Origin: Lingula anatina
Taxonomy: Eukaryota > Brachiopoda > Lingulata > Lingulida > Lingulidae
Direction of reading: 5' to 3'
Assembly: GCF_001039355.2 (NCBI RefSeq)
Contig: NW_019775573.1
Span: forward strand, 4,333 to 56,750
Length of the DNA stretch: 52,418 nucleotides
In this document: piece by piece, positions 25,597 to 35,144 of the stretch
Layout: every line of letters starts with the position of its first letter
Numbering within the stretch: the stretch's first letter is position 1
Made by a program: the position numbers and the translations under genes
The notes under the pieces: generated by a model
Seen by the model: only the letters and a program-made list of their open reading frames with translations
Told to the model about the DNA's origin: nothing
The model's database searches: none

Positions 25597-28500
25597 GTGT
25601 AAGGGGGCGGAAAGCAGACGCCTGTAACCATGATACAAGTCATGCAGACACTGTTCCTGTTTTTCATTTCAGAACCAAAAATAAACATCAGTTGAGCTTT
25701 GAATTCTAATTTCCAATCCTATGCTACCACTTCTCTGTCTTAAAAGATTCAGAAGCATGGATATTTGGAATGGGTCACAGTATATGAAGAACATACTGTT
25801 CTTTGTGTGGTGGGAGATTCTTGTTGCACAGCAAGACTTGCAAGATTAAATTAGTGGAGAGCTGCACTATGCAAACATTGATTTTTATTAGCAGGAAGTC
25901 TCAGATTTGAGGAAGAATTAACTTCAGAGAAAAAAGAGCCTAGCTCTAGTTGGCTCCTGTAAACCAGAACCACACTGTCCTTATTCTGCTCAGGGTTGGA
26001 TTATGAAGAACAACATGTGAATCTATGTTTTAGCTGGTGTTTTATTTAAAATGAAAGGTTTTGACATTTCATATTGAATGATTTTATTTACGCCCCACTA
26101 GGCTATACGTGATTGCCTTTCACACATGATCACTAGCTTGGTAGTATATTCTATTGCATATTGCTACCAAGCAGTGGTTATTCCAACACAACATGCTTAT
26201 TTTAATATTTAAAATTTTGTTTTTATAAATTGTAGTAATAAAAATCTGTCAGCACCTGATTAAATTGTCACACACTAAATTGTTTCTGTGAAAAAGTCAA
26301 TATATACTCTGCCTAATATCCAGATTGCTTTACTTCCTTACCTTTACGTTATTTATATGGTCTCACTGCCATAAATAACAATGACCAGTGAAATCTGTCA
26401 TTCACCTGAAATTACCCTATCTTCACTGTGAAAAAATTATGTATATTGAGTAATGCCCCTGAGATCAAAATGGTCAAGTGTCGTAACTGTTGTTAAATGA
26501 TCTCTGAGTGACCAGGGCTTTGACCGGACATTGCTGTGCCTAGGCTACCTTCAAAGTGTAAGGAAAACAAACACCTGCAGCTGGACGTACTGGACAGATT
26601 TGATCAAAACTAGGAGCACCTGTGGCTTACTCATTAAGGCCTCACTGTGACCATCCAATGACCTGCCCTATGCCTCATATAAAACAAATTAACATAGTGT
26701 ACAGCATGCTGACATGCCTGTATGCCTGATGAATATAAATAAAAACAAAGTTTCCGACCTTTGTGTCTGTTGTGCTGACCTTAAAATGACCACTAAGTGA
26801 CCAGTGCATCAGTACATTGCCTTGGGTGCATTGCCCCACGTAAAGACAAAAAAAGCTATGTACTAGTGGTGTAACAACACCTGAGGCTCCTGATCTTATT
26901 TTGGTGGAGAGAGAGAGAGAGAGTGAGAGAGAGAGAGAACCAAGTGCCTGCTTTTGGAGGGGGAAGTGCAGTTAATAAGCAAGGAGTGGCTAGGTCATTT
27001 TACACCTTTGTCTAAGGTGTGAACGATTTATGAAAAATTAAACAAAGAACAAGATAATATGTAGACACAATTTTTTTTTTTTCAAAGATGGATAAATGAC
27101 TTAAATTTAGTACTTAACCAGTATCTTAAGTTCCAAAGTTCCAGAGAAAAAACACCACAATTGATAGTTGGTTGGCTTGAATGCAGGTAAAGGCACTGAA
27201 GTCTATTGATTGTTTTGGGTTTATTTGTACTGATCATTTGTTAGGTGATATTCTGTAGCTTGGGTTTGCTGTTATTTTTAGAAACAGTTGCCTTTTTACT
27301 TTACATTCACCTGGGCTTCGAAGAAGTGATCTTTTCACGATACCATTTAAAGTTTCTTTGTTGAACGTTTACAGCTCATCAGCAGCAGAGAAAGATATTT
27401 AGGTGACCGAAAATTGTTGAAGTTTGACATCGTAACATCGCAGCTGTTAGGTTTTGTTCTCTATAATAAACAAGATTTAAAAATAGACTTGGGCCAACAA
27501 TGAAAGTATTTCACTTTTGCTTTCCATTATTTTGTATGTGTAAATATGATAGAACATAGCTTGTTTTTTTCCAAAAATGTTATGTTAAGGTACTATATAC
27601 TGTACACAAAGCATACATATTTTTAATTACCAAAGGGGATTAGTTTTTGGACAACTTAAAAAAAAAACATCTAATGTTTATTTCATCTGAACATTAGGTT
27701 GGGAATTCCCAGAACCAATCAGTGTCTTGTTGATTATAGCCAGTATTGCTTATTCTGGTTAATACAAATATAATTATATAATGGTGCAAATTCTCTGCTG
27801 ATACGGAGAAAAGAGAAGTAAGAATAATTTAGAAGTAAAATTGGTCAATATTTTTTTCAATGTATAATTACATGAGTGTATTGAAGATATTTAACCTCTG
27901 TAGGTTGGGTAACACAGCCATATTGCATACCCTTTGATTATGTTGTATAGACAAAAATAACTACTGCATCCAAGATATTTTGACTGCATTTAATATCAGA
28001 AAGCTTAAAATGTGAAAGAAAAACATTTCCTGTTATTTTGTGACTCATGCATATCAAGTAGTCCCCTAAATGCACTGTAGAATTAAAGCATTGTGAAATT
28101 GTTTTCTCCTGATAGAAATATTGTGTGTACGTAGGTGTAATATATTGTGGTGAAAAAAATTCAAGTGCACCTTCAGCTCTCTTTCCAAATTTTCTCTTTC
28201 TAAAATCTGTCTTGTTTTCTGGCATAATTTCTTAATTTTGGTCACAATTAGCAACAAGTGCTAGGCTGTTTAATTTTCGTATTCTGTTATTTATTTTGGT
28301 ACAGATTCAGTTTATGTGTTTTAATCAAGATCTGTTTTAGTTGTAAAATTTTTATCACAACTTAATTTGTATTATTTCTATATTTTACATATGGAGTTAG
28401 TCAGCTTGGGAAAAACAACAATTAAAACTAGTGCTAAAATTTACCCCATCTTCTTCCAGCATTCCATACCCAACAGTCCAAATAGCCATCCATAATGGCA

Positions 28501-29856
28501 AAGATTTTCACTTAACCGTCATCAGAGACAATGGAAGCCAGCATACTCAGGGGTTTCGCTTGGTCAGCCAGAGAGCAGCTGACGCCCTCTATAGGTGCGT
28601 CACAGAGATGCATTCCTTCTATCGATGTGACACTGTGCGGAATGCAGTATCTGGCCAGTTCAGTAGGGACTTGAAGGGCACCCTGGCTTCTCTTTTTAAT
28701 GAAAATACAACTCTGGGTGAGTTGGGTTTTTATTATTCTTACAGTAGTTGTATATTCTGAACATGTCATGGGGGGGGGGGGGGGGGTAAAATAATTTGGT
28801 TAACAGCTTACATTGTCGTAAAGTGACCTTGATATTTTAAGCTTTAAAAACATATTGACAGCATCAATGAAAAGTGTTTAAAATTGTAAAAAAATTCAAA
28901 GTGTTTTAGGAGATTATTCACATTGAGAACTGTCACAGATAGAATCTGTTATGGAAGTAGAATCTGTTATGGAAGAGTCAATGTGATGAGCACGCATTAG
29001 CATGCCCTTAAGCATTTCTTCGTCCTTCTTTTAGGTAAGCGGTACATCTTTGACATTAGACGAACATGCAGGGAAGTGTGCGACCATGCACGGCGTGTGT
29101 TGTACACTACAGGTCGTGATGTCCTTCGCAAACCACGTGCAGAGGGTGAAAGTGTGCAGGATTGCCACCAGTGTGAGGGTGCAGCATGTCCGTTGGACAA
29201 ATTTGACAGTCAGGTAAAACTTATACCATGTCATGAATTTCAAATGAAATTGCTACACAAATGGGATAAATTTGTATTGTAAATATGTAAACAACATAAG
29301 TATCTATGAAAATTTCAGAAAATGTTATGATTATGAACTATTTTAAGTTTAAGAATACGTAATACTGTGACTTTGAGTATTAAAGATGTTTTTTAATGTG
29401 TCTGGCCTACCTGTACTCTTGGTTTTATTTATGGTATCCATTATTGTATCTGGTATAATTCTGTTAAAAAAATGTCCCATTGTTGGTATATTCCATGTCC
29501 AGTTGCATAAAACATGCTTACCACAGATGGTACTATAACATTAATATTTCCATGTATTAATACTATTACCAAGTAGAAATGGCTTTGTAGAAGTCAACTG
29601 AGTTTGAAAGGTGTCTTTTTTCTGTCACCAGATGGAGCATCAAGACAGTCCATACACGCAGGTGGAGGAGGAAGAATCATTGTTGTGCCGTGTGTGTATG
29701 GATGCCAACATTGACATCACATTTGGTCCCTGTTGTCACACCGTTTGTTGTCACTCGTGCATGCGTCGTCTTGACCACTGCCCGATTTGTCGCGCACCAA
29801 TTGAGAGCATTCAGCGCATCGTGCCACAGGAAGAAATGTGCACGCTGGAACTGTAA
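12692..29856 (+). CDS. MYLIP/IDOL-like FERM-RING E3 ubiquitin ligase (whole gene, 6 exons)
   Basis: Six exons (12692-12778, 14494-14684, 24364-24768, 28460-28716, 29035-29213, 29632-29856) join in frame to 1,344 nt, a 447-residue protein; the human protein is about 445. Residues 1 to about 280 read as a FERM domain with strong identity to MYLIP: DYFGLQ, GEQLWLN, LRVKFFV and HLILQEETR in the F1/F2 region, and FYRCDTV in F3. A Cys-x2-Cys-x4-Cys cluster (C357, C360, C365) precedes the C-terminal C3HC4 RING, residues 392-426. In vertebrates the family ubiquitinates lipoprotein receptors (LDLR, VLDLR, ApoER2) at the plasma membrane, driving lysosomal degradation, with UBE2D as E2; myosin regulatory light chain was an early reported partner. 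The insect relative is Dnr1. All introns have GT...AG ends and matching phases. The gene appears intact. Function in this animal is inferred from orthology. Confidence 0.95.
12779..14493 (+). other. MYLIP intron 1
   Basis: A 1.7-kb GT...AG intron. It contains a G-rich run at about 13415-13441 and short A runs. No nested gene or structured repeat was recognised. Confidence 0.7.
14494..14684 (+). CDS. MYLIP exon 2, FERM F1/F2
   Basis: Encodes residues 30-93 after acceptor TTCAG. The frame contains [14 protein letters not shown] and [12 protein letters not shown], then [18 protein letters not shown]. These are the most conserved segments of the FERM N-terminal lobe in MYLIP proteins. The donor CAAG|GTGAGC splits an arginine codon in phase 2. 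Confidence 0.95.
16092..16132. repeat. (TA)n microsatellite
   Basis: About 20 uninterrupted TA units within MYLIP intron 2. The apparent open frames on both strands across this tract, rich in Ile-Tyr, are artefacts. Confidence 0.95.
16557..16589. repeat. Poly-T tract
   Basis: An uninterrupted run of about 33 T residues inside MYLIP intron 2. Confidence 0.95.
16680..16976. mobile_element. Diverged copy of the TTAA-flanked MITE
   Basis: Segments match the element at 24875-25213 in the same order and orientation: GGCCAAAAAG...TTTCCTGG, ACATTCAAAGTTAG, CTCTTAAGAGATT, TAGCCATC, GCCGTTTTTGTGGTAAAA and TATTGTGAAATATGGA. The terminal inverted repeats are degraded. It is the oldest-looking of the three copies in the window. 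Confidence 0.65.
17998..18069. repeat. (TA)n microsatellite
   Basis: About 35 TA units in MYLIP intron 2, the longest of three such arrays. Confidence 0.95.
19203..19419. mobile_element. Near-perfect foldback element (about 217 bp)
   Basis: The left arm from 19204 (AGGCTTCGTTCACATGCAAT) is repeated almost exactly as its reverse complement ending at 19418. The arms are about 100 bases, including the segments TCTTATGATCACGGTCTGTG and CACAGACCGTGATCATAAGA. A short asymmetric centre holds CCCGCGGCGTAATTACTGGC. There is no coding frame. A second copy at 24791-25380 shows it is a dispersed element and not a local inversion. Confidence 0.85.
19613..19638. repeat. Poly-A tract
   Basis: An uninterrupted run of about 26 A residues in MYLIP intron 2. 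Confidence 0.9.
19830..20420. repeat. Dispersed repeat beginning with (TAA)n
   Basis: It starts with a (TAA)n tract, followed by GGCGCATTCCATTAAAAATC and the partly complementary TCTCAATGCGCC, then a stretch containing GGTAAGGTGTTCCAAACTTT. This arrangement resembles a dispersed element common in marine invertebrate genomes. I cannot assign its class, and the boundaries are approximate. Confidence 0.4.
20697..20810. repeat. Interrupted (CT)n microsatellite
   Basis: Polypyrimidine CT repeats in two blocks separated by a short unique stretch, within MYLIP intron 2. Confidence 0.9.
21877..21917. repeat. (CT)n-rich tract
   Basis: CT repeats interrupted by TTT, within MYLIP intron 2. The Arg/Glu-rich reverse frame over it is an artefact of the repeat. 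Confidence 0.85.
22491..22706. mobile_element. Foldback MITE with CCAGAGCTTTTAGATCGATC ends
   Basis: The left part TTCCCAGAGCTTTTAGATCG is largely complementary to the right part CGATC...GATTGATCTAATCTCTGGAA. The unit is about 216 bp, non-coding, and has a GC-rich centre. It lies in MYLIP intron 2. Only one copy is seen here, so mobility is inferred from the terminal inverted repeats. Confidence 0.6.
23264..23305. repeat. (TA)n microsatellite
   Basis: About 21 TA units near the 3' end of MYLIP intron 2. Confidence 0.95.
24364..24768 (+). CDS. MYLIP exon 3, FERM F2 and start of F3
   Basis: Encodes residues 93-228 after acceptor TTCCAG and completes the split Arg codon. It covers the helical F2 lobe ([14 protein letters not shown] onward) and enters F3 with [11 protein letters not shown]. 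Compared with the vertebrate protein, the segment around residues 132-150 is Cys/His-rich ([15 protein letters not shown]) and looks divergent. The donor AG|GTGAGT splits a serine codon. Confidence 0.94.
24791..25380. mobile_element. Second foldback element copy, interrupted by a nested MITE
   Basis: The outer parts (24791-24874 and 25214-25380) match the foldback element at 19203-19419 in order and orientation. The copy is broken after GGTCTGTGCCC by the element at 24875-25213. Its centre also carries a small extra duplication around 25256-25270 (AGTTACTATA repeated). The right arm has lost a few bases relative to the other copy. Confidence 0.85.
24875..25213. mobile_element. TTAA-flanked MITE nested in the foldback element
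   Basis: The 339-bp unit is bounded by AGGGATAATAACTCTTCG and its inverted copy CGAAGAGTTATTATCCCT. TTAA lies directly outside both ends (24871-24874 and 25214-25217). The empty site in the sister foldback copy reads TGAA at the same point, which supports a TTAA target-site duplication. TTAA targets are characteristic of piggyBac-type elements, but the terminal bases are not the usual CCC, so the family is uncertain. There is no coding frame. Confidence 0.8.
25552..25600. repeat. (GT)n microsatellite
   Basis: About 24 GT units with one TTT interruption, in MYLIP intron 3. The His/Thr-rich reverse-strand frames across it are artefacts. Confidence 0.95.
26907..26938. repeat. (GA)n microsatellite
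   Basis: About 15 GA units with one GTGA interruption, in MYLIP intron 3. Confidence 0.9.
28460..28716 (+). CDS. MYLIP exon 4, FERM F3 lobe
   Basis: Encodes residues 228-314: [18 protein letters not shown] through [20 protein letters not shown] to [17 protein letters not shown]. The F3 phosphotyrosine-binding-like lobe is the part that in vertebrate IDOL recognises the cytoplasmic tail of lipoprotein receptors. It ends in phase 1 at G|GTGAGT. The frame continues beyond the donor, so the splice is supported by the homologous join LG-KRY. Confidence 0.94.
28770..28786. repeat. Poly-G run
   Basis: Seventeen consecutive G residues within MYLIP intron 4 (28717-29034), 53 bases after the donor site. 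Confidence 0.9.
29035..29213 (+). CDS. MYLIP exon 5, linker with Cys cluster
   Basis: Encodes residues 314-373. It starts [11 protein letters not shown] and HARRVLY, matching the family, then a variable basic linker, then [10 protein letters not shown] with cysteines 357, 360 and 365. The same C-x2-C-x4-C spacing lies just before the RING in human MYLIP, where it has been implicated in metal (iron) binding. Donor CAG|GTAAAA, phase 0. Confidence 0.93.
29632..29856 (+). CDS. MYLIP exon 6, C-terminal RING domain and stop
   Basis: Encodes residues 374-447 and the TAA stop. The RING ligands are C392, C395, C407, H409, C413, C416, C423 and C426, seen as CRVC, PCCH, CHSC and CPIC. A short Glu-rich stretch (VEEEE) precedes the RING, and the protein ends TLEL. 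This domain recruits the E2 and confers ligase activity in the family. The exon carries the stop codon and leads directly into the 3' UTR. Confidence 0.95.
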   Translation: MEHQDSPYTQVEEEESLLCRVCMDANIDITFGPCCHTVCCHSCMRRLDHCPICRAPIESIQRIVPQEEMCTLEL

Positions 29857-32185
29857 TAACAGAGAAATTGTGATATGACTGTGATTTCCCTGAGATCTGA
29901 ATGATCCGCTACAGCTATATTTGTACACAAAGACATGAACAGAAGGCGTAAATGTGAAAAAAGAACTGGACAGACCCCATTTGTATTGTGTTGGGAGTAT
30001 TTTGAAGTCCCATTTTTGAAAAAAAAAGATTTTGATCTATCCAGGTGCTTTCCACAGATAGGGAAAATTTGGTGAAGGTATTCCAATTTTCCTCATGATA
30101 TTATATTGGCACTTATTTGGTGCTGAATTTATGACTACAATTGATAGTGTCATACGCTGTGGAAGTCACTTTTAATACATATTTTTTTGTGGCTGTACCT
30201 AACAAGGACACTTAGAATAGATTCAAAAAGATTTACATTGTTGGGGAAATCTCCCCCCGCCCCCTTGTTTTCAACATACCCAAAATTTATTTTCAAGAGA
30301 TTTTTTTTTTCAAAAGAAACTCATTATTATCATCATCATTGTCATTGTCATCGTCATTATGTAGCACATAAGGATGGAGAATAATTCTTAACAGAAGGAG
30401 ACCGGAGATGTTACACTCTTTCTCTGCGTTAATTTTCACTGAAACAATGGCATATATTTGCCAGGCCAAATTGAAGAAGTGACTTTTCTTGACTGAAACA
30501 CTGAGCATAAAGTGCTTATGTGTGGAGTATTAGCACCAGAGAGTTAAATGACAAGATGAAGTGGCAGAACTCTTGTGTGACGTTTAACACTTGTGTTAAC
30601 GTTTAACACTTAAGTGGGAAAACATAGTGCTTGAACTTCAGTGGGAAAAGATTGTAATGAGCTGCAATGAAAATGGAGTGCTAAAAAGGATCGACACCTA
30701 CAGCGATGTGGAGAATGGTCAGAAGCGAAAGTGCTGATACCAGATCAGTGGAGTAGTGTCCCTCGTTTGACATTTTAAGTGTCAAAATGATTTAAGAGCA
30801 TTTTGTTGGGCACTTGCAAAGACTGCCTTTTTGAAAGTGACTTTGGTGCTATGAAATAAACTGCTGGGCAGTTGAGTAGTTAGTATGCTTTGACTGATGC
30901 TAATCAAACTAAAAAAAGAGTAATTGTCATATAAACTTATTTATTATAAACTGTCATCACTTCATATTGTCATCACTTGTTCTTTAGTATTTGATTTGTA
31001 TCTCCTTGATTAATCTCTAGAGAATCCTCTGCACTTTAGGGTTATTCTTTTTATATATGTTTAATTAAGTGTATAGTTTTTTTTTCATTAATTTTATTTC
31101 TTGATCTTTGATTTTGGTTTTTAATTTCTTTTCTTTACTTCAGTTGATAAGATTCAGTTGATAAGAAGATTAATTATTTATAGTTGAAGAAATCTCCATA
31201 TCAGTATTGACATCCTCAACTAAAAGTGGCTTTCAATCAGAGACTTGTTTTCTACAGTGAAAATGTGATCTTTCACAAGTGGCTGCATACAAGCCCTTAA
31301 TATGTTTTTTTTTTCAGTTAATGTACATAAGAATCTTGTTATGATACAGATTGTCAAAGGACTTGAATGTGGTTACTCTGGAAAATGCACTTTTAAATGA
31401 AAAATGACATGCATCTGCTGCACTGAGAGGAAATTATATCACCTAGAAATTTACCACTTGGTCTATATTTGTGTCTGTCTGATCTTAATGTATTCCAAGG
31501 TGCTATTACATTTCTTCAGGATCTGTGCCAGCTACTGAAGACAAAAACACCTCAAATGTTAGAGCAAGAGCACCAAAATCTCTGCCCAGGCTTAAAGGGA
31601 TTTTAAAATGTATTTACTTATCTTACAAAAGTAATGTGTTATGGAGCAAGCAATAATTATATCTCTGTTGTTTTTACATTAGTGATCTCATTATGTATCT
31701 TGTAAAAAAAGTACTGTCGATTGATTATGCTTCATAAGTGAGGTTGGTATGTTCCAATTTTAGAATGTGTCCGACATTTTAAGGACATTGTGAAAGTTTC
31801 AATCCCAGTGTAAGAGAAAGAATCAGAAGCTTTTTTTTTTTTTAAGGAAGTAAGGTACTACTGTGGCATCGTGTTTTGTTCCTGTAATTATTCATATGGA
31901 TATAAACACGAGAGTAACTCATTTGGTGCAATTTCAAAACCAAAGCCGTGCCATTGCCAACAAACAGGGACTGTCTTCTGATATTAAAGTTACCCCCACC
32001 CTGCAATGTTATATATGAAGATGTGGTATCTGTTGGGAGGTTTTCAGTCAAATGATCTGTTTTGAGGATTGCAGCAGTTTAACTCTTGTCATTTCAGTTT
32101 TTATTCTTTTTCTTGTCATTGAATATTTAACTGTTTTGTACTGTAGCCATAGCAATGCAATAAAGTTTTAAATTATTTATGTGGC
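29857..32185 (+). other. Probable MYLIP 3' UTR
   Basis: No further coding exon is seen after the TAA stop. The region is AT-rich, with several ATTTA motifs and a poly-T run at 31831-31842. A canonical AATAAA sits at 32159-32164 and is the best candidate for the distal end. An earlier AATAAA at 30855-30860 could give a shorter isoform. A small inverted repeat (TTAACACTTGTGTTAA) is at about 30584. The extent is inferred, because no transcript evidence is available. Confidence 0.5.
32159..32164 (+). terminator. Candidate MYLIP poly(A) signal
   Basis: Canonical AATAAA hexamer, 2.3 kb after the stop codon, followed within 30 bases by a GT/T-rich stretch (TATGTGGCTTTGGCGTTTTT) as expected for cleavage-stimulation elements. 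Confidence 0.45.
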
Positions 32186-32684
32186 TTTGGCGTTTTTATT
32201 GGCAAGGGAAAAAGTACTCGCATTGGTTTGTTTTTGTGAAAGGAATTATGTAAGTTGAGAAAGTGCTCAATCAGTTTTGAGTGCAACAGGTACATTTATG
32301 ACTAACAGCTGCCACAATCGGATAAACCAATGGCAGAAATGAGTGTGTTTGCGGGGGGTGGGGGCAAAGATGACAGATTACTCCTTGATACTCAATTTAT
32401 CGTCTTCGGTACTTTGACTTCGTTATAATGATCACTGGCGATCCTTGCATTTTTCATTCTTCTAGGTGTATTTTCAAAATGAACGAATAAAATGCACTAT
32501 TCGTAGGACATGTGTACAAGTAGATCCTGCAAAAGATCGAGTTATAAGCATCCGATCCGGTTTGTGTTGTAGAAATCTGATGTTTTAGTGATATAATGCT
32601 TCACAATTACATTTGGCACATTTCTTTTTTATGCGAGATAACCTCCTAGTGTGTGTGAAGAGTAAAAATAAGCCTACTGTTTAA

Positions 32685-33095
32685 CTAGAAAAGCACTCCG
32701 AAAGCGCAGACCTCCGCCAAGGCATCAAAGTCTCCACCCAATGCCGTTTCACCCCTAAATTTTCATTCTATAATGATTTAGATTTTTTAATTTTTGATAA
32801 TTGATTATTGATCCGGATCACCACCAAAATTAATCATCTGTTCCTTGGGCCACTTCTGACAGTTCCTGAAAATTTCATCAAAATCGGTCCATAACTTAGT
32901 TTTTTATTTTTGATTATTCATTTCTGATTGATTTTTCATCCGGATCACCACCAAAAACTAATCACTTCTAAGTTAACTCATTTCTGACCTACCCTGAAAA
33001 TTCCATCGAAATTTATCCATAACTTTTTTAGTTATGTTGATGACAAACAAACAAACAAACAAACAGGGGTGAAAACATAACCTCCTTGACGGAGG
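32685..33095. repeat. Dispersed repeat with internal duplication and (AAAC)n end
   Basis: Bounded by CAGACCTCCGCCAAGG on the left and the complementary CCTCCTTGACGGAGGT on the right. Inside are two diverged units of about 120 bases, each starting ATCCGGATCACCACCAAAA and ending near TCCATAACTT. A (AAAC)n tract follows at 33047-33064. The layout matches a repeat type widespread in marine invertebrate introns and spacers. It has no coding frame. Confidence 0.6.
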
Positions 33096-33205
33096 TAAAA
33101 AAAGAACAGCTGGGATTCTTAATTGTGTTAGGTGAGCAAGAACAACTCTTCACATTTTGAAATTATTGCGGCCTGTCCCCCTGGCCTTAGTTGATACAAC
33201 CATAT

Positions 33206-33296
33206 CTGACCCCCCCCCCCCTCTCCCTCTCTCTCCCTCTCTCTCTCTCTCTCACACACACGCGCGCGCGCGCGCACACACACACACGCATACACA
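33206..33296. repeat. Composite C/CT/CA/CG microsatellite
   Basis: A poly-C run passes into CT repeats, then CA, then a (CG)n core, then CA again. The (CA)(CG)(CA) part at about 33252-33296 is an alternating purine-pyrimidine tract. Confidence 0.95.
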
Positions 33297-33839
33297 GGAA
33301 TTAATAGAATTTGTTTACAAATAAAACAACAATAAACAGTATCTCAACTGAGGGAGGTTCAAATAGAACTAATACCTTATTCGATTTTTTTATTTCACGG
33401 AGGCCATGGTATTGTGATAATTAAAATTAGCAAATATTTCGAATTCTCACATAACTGGGTACTACATGATACAACATACAATCAACAAAATAACTTCTAT
33501 ATCAAAACTGACAAGTTCTGATACGCTGTATATTTACTTTACCCGTCCCAACCCAAACCATATCTTTGATGTTACAAGGTTAGTTCCCAACAGTGTTTGG
33601 TCGACCTTTCTTGTATCGGACCAATCCCATGGTCCGTCTTATTAAGATTAGTTCCTCACTGGCAACGGATCTAATGTCTCTGTTGTACCACCCTCTGAAT
33701 AGAGGCAAGTCGTATACTGTTAAATCGGATTGTCAAAGTATAGCCATAACCAAATGACTTGCTGAAATGGGTTGTACCTAGTTAGGTATATCCATTCTGA
33801 CTGTAAACAGAACTGAAGATTCCAAATAATCTACCTTAA

Positions 33840-34125
33840 AGGGATAATAACTCTTCGTATGAGGTCTATATTTCACAATAAAAACATTGTGAATAACTCA
33901 TAGAAATATAATATAATGTATTCTGTTTTACCACAAAAACGGCAGTTATAGCTATTATTCTGATATTTGAGCTTGTCTTCAGACCACGTGACCTCCATTG
34001 ATGGCTATACTCTGTTATAATCTCTTAAGAGATTTTAACAAAAAAAAAAAAACTTTTTAGACAAAAACCAGGGACTAACTTTGAATGTAAAAATGGATTC
34101 ATTAACCATTGGTAAGTATGGGAAA
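33840..34125. mobile_element. Inverted, 3'-truncated copy of the TTAA MITE
   Basis: It begins AGGGATAATAACTCTTCG directly after TTAA and matches the reverse complement of the element at 24875-25213 through ATTGGTAAGTATGGG. Similarity is lost near 34120-34125, so the other terminal repeat is missing. Confidence 0.8.
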
Positions 34126-35068
34126 ATGTGGAAGACAAACAATTTCAGACCTTGTGCAGTATATCTTTGACCATCAGATCAGCCGTACCCCCCCTCCACC
34201 CCCTTTCTACTCGAGGCCTAGTTCCGCCATTGTGTTATGGAAAAGGGCTAAGACAGCTGCCCCCCCCCTTCATATCCAGCAAAGACTAACGACACACGCA
34301 AGAGGTCAAGCGGTCTGATCTCAAACACATTTTCATTTTCATTAATTTTGTTGTTTTCCAGTTAAGAATGTTTTCGGTAATTATTTGAACATTGTAGTTT
34401 AGATATATCTTCCAGATGTCTTTTCATGAAACTATAGTTATATGGGCAACATATTTTAGTGGGAAATACACAAATTGACTGTAACAGTAAATATATAAAT
34501 CACAAAAAAAAGAAAAGAAGAAATTAATTCTTCTAGGTCAAGACAGAATTTGGTTTTTGCATAGAGGATTAATTTCTGATAGGAACCATGAGATGGCAAT
34601 TTTATATGTATTAATCAGTGTCGCGTTGACAAGCTTTATCAGTGACCGTCAGAAGGGTTGTCTTTGGTAAACAGAAACCTATATATTGTCCTGCATTGAG
34701 ACAAACAAGAGGTTCATATCTCATTATCAGTTTGATTGAATTCTTCATACCGGGACAGAATCTATAACTAGATGTACGAGGAGGCTCCCAACTTCAATAT
34801 GCCTGGACAGGGCAAGCAAGGACCTAGTTGGCCAAAGGAACATGCATAACGCTAACATTAGAAGCCGTGAGCTATCATTCAGTAAATAGATAAAGCGATA
34901 GATTACTTGGCAAACAGATCTGGCAGAAAGATTTTCGAGAAAGACAAGTGCCCATACGAGTCCTCACCGGCGCAATTTGAGCAACAGTCTCCTTTTGCGA
35001 CGTTACCAAATTAGTTACGCAAGGGACGTTCTGAGTAAAATAGCTGTTTCTGGCTTCTGGCAGCCGTA

Positions 35069-35144
35069 ATGGCTAAAACCCTAGTGGTATTTTTATGTGG
35101 ATTGGCGCTGGCAAGTTGCGCCTCAGTGAGGAACAAAAGAGCAG
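35069..35144 (+). CDS. Mosaic gene exon 1: signal peptide
   Basis: Encodes residues 1-25: [18 protein letters not shown] followed by SVRNKRA. Short basic n-region, hydrophobic core and small residues before the likely cleavage at residue 18. RNKR at 21-24 fits a furin-type R-x-K-R site. The ATG has G at -3 and G at +4. Donor GCAG|GTGGGT, phase 1. Confidence 0.85.

Larger units (their letters stand above)
24769..28459 (+). other. MYLIP intron 3
   Basis: A 3.7-kb intron. It carries the split foldback element with nested TTAA MITE (24791-25380), a (GT)n array (25552-25600) and a (GA)n tract (26907-26938). Between about 26940 and 28459 nothing beyond AT-rich unique sequence is seen. Confidence 0.65.
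32186..35068. other. Intergenic region between the two genes
   Basis: Holds a dispersed repeat (about 32685-33095), a composite microsatellite (33206-33296), a truncated inverted MITE copy (33840-34125) and otherwise AT-rich DNA. The last 150 bases should contain the promoter and leader of the downstream gene, but no clear TATA box or other core element was found. Confidence 0.5.

Noticed and set aside
33206-33296. CRISPR-like or other spaced repeat array
   Set aside because: It is a plain microsatellite. No regular repeat-spacer pattern exists anywhere in the window.
34880-34910. TATA-like element (AGTAAATAGATAAAG) before the mosaic gene
   Set aside because: Too degenerate and too common in this AT-rich DNA to support a core promoter call.
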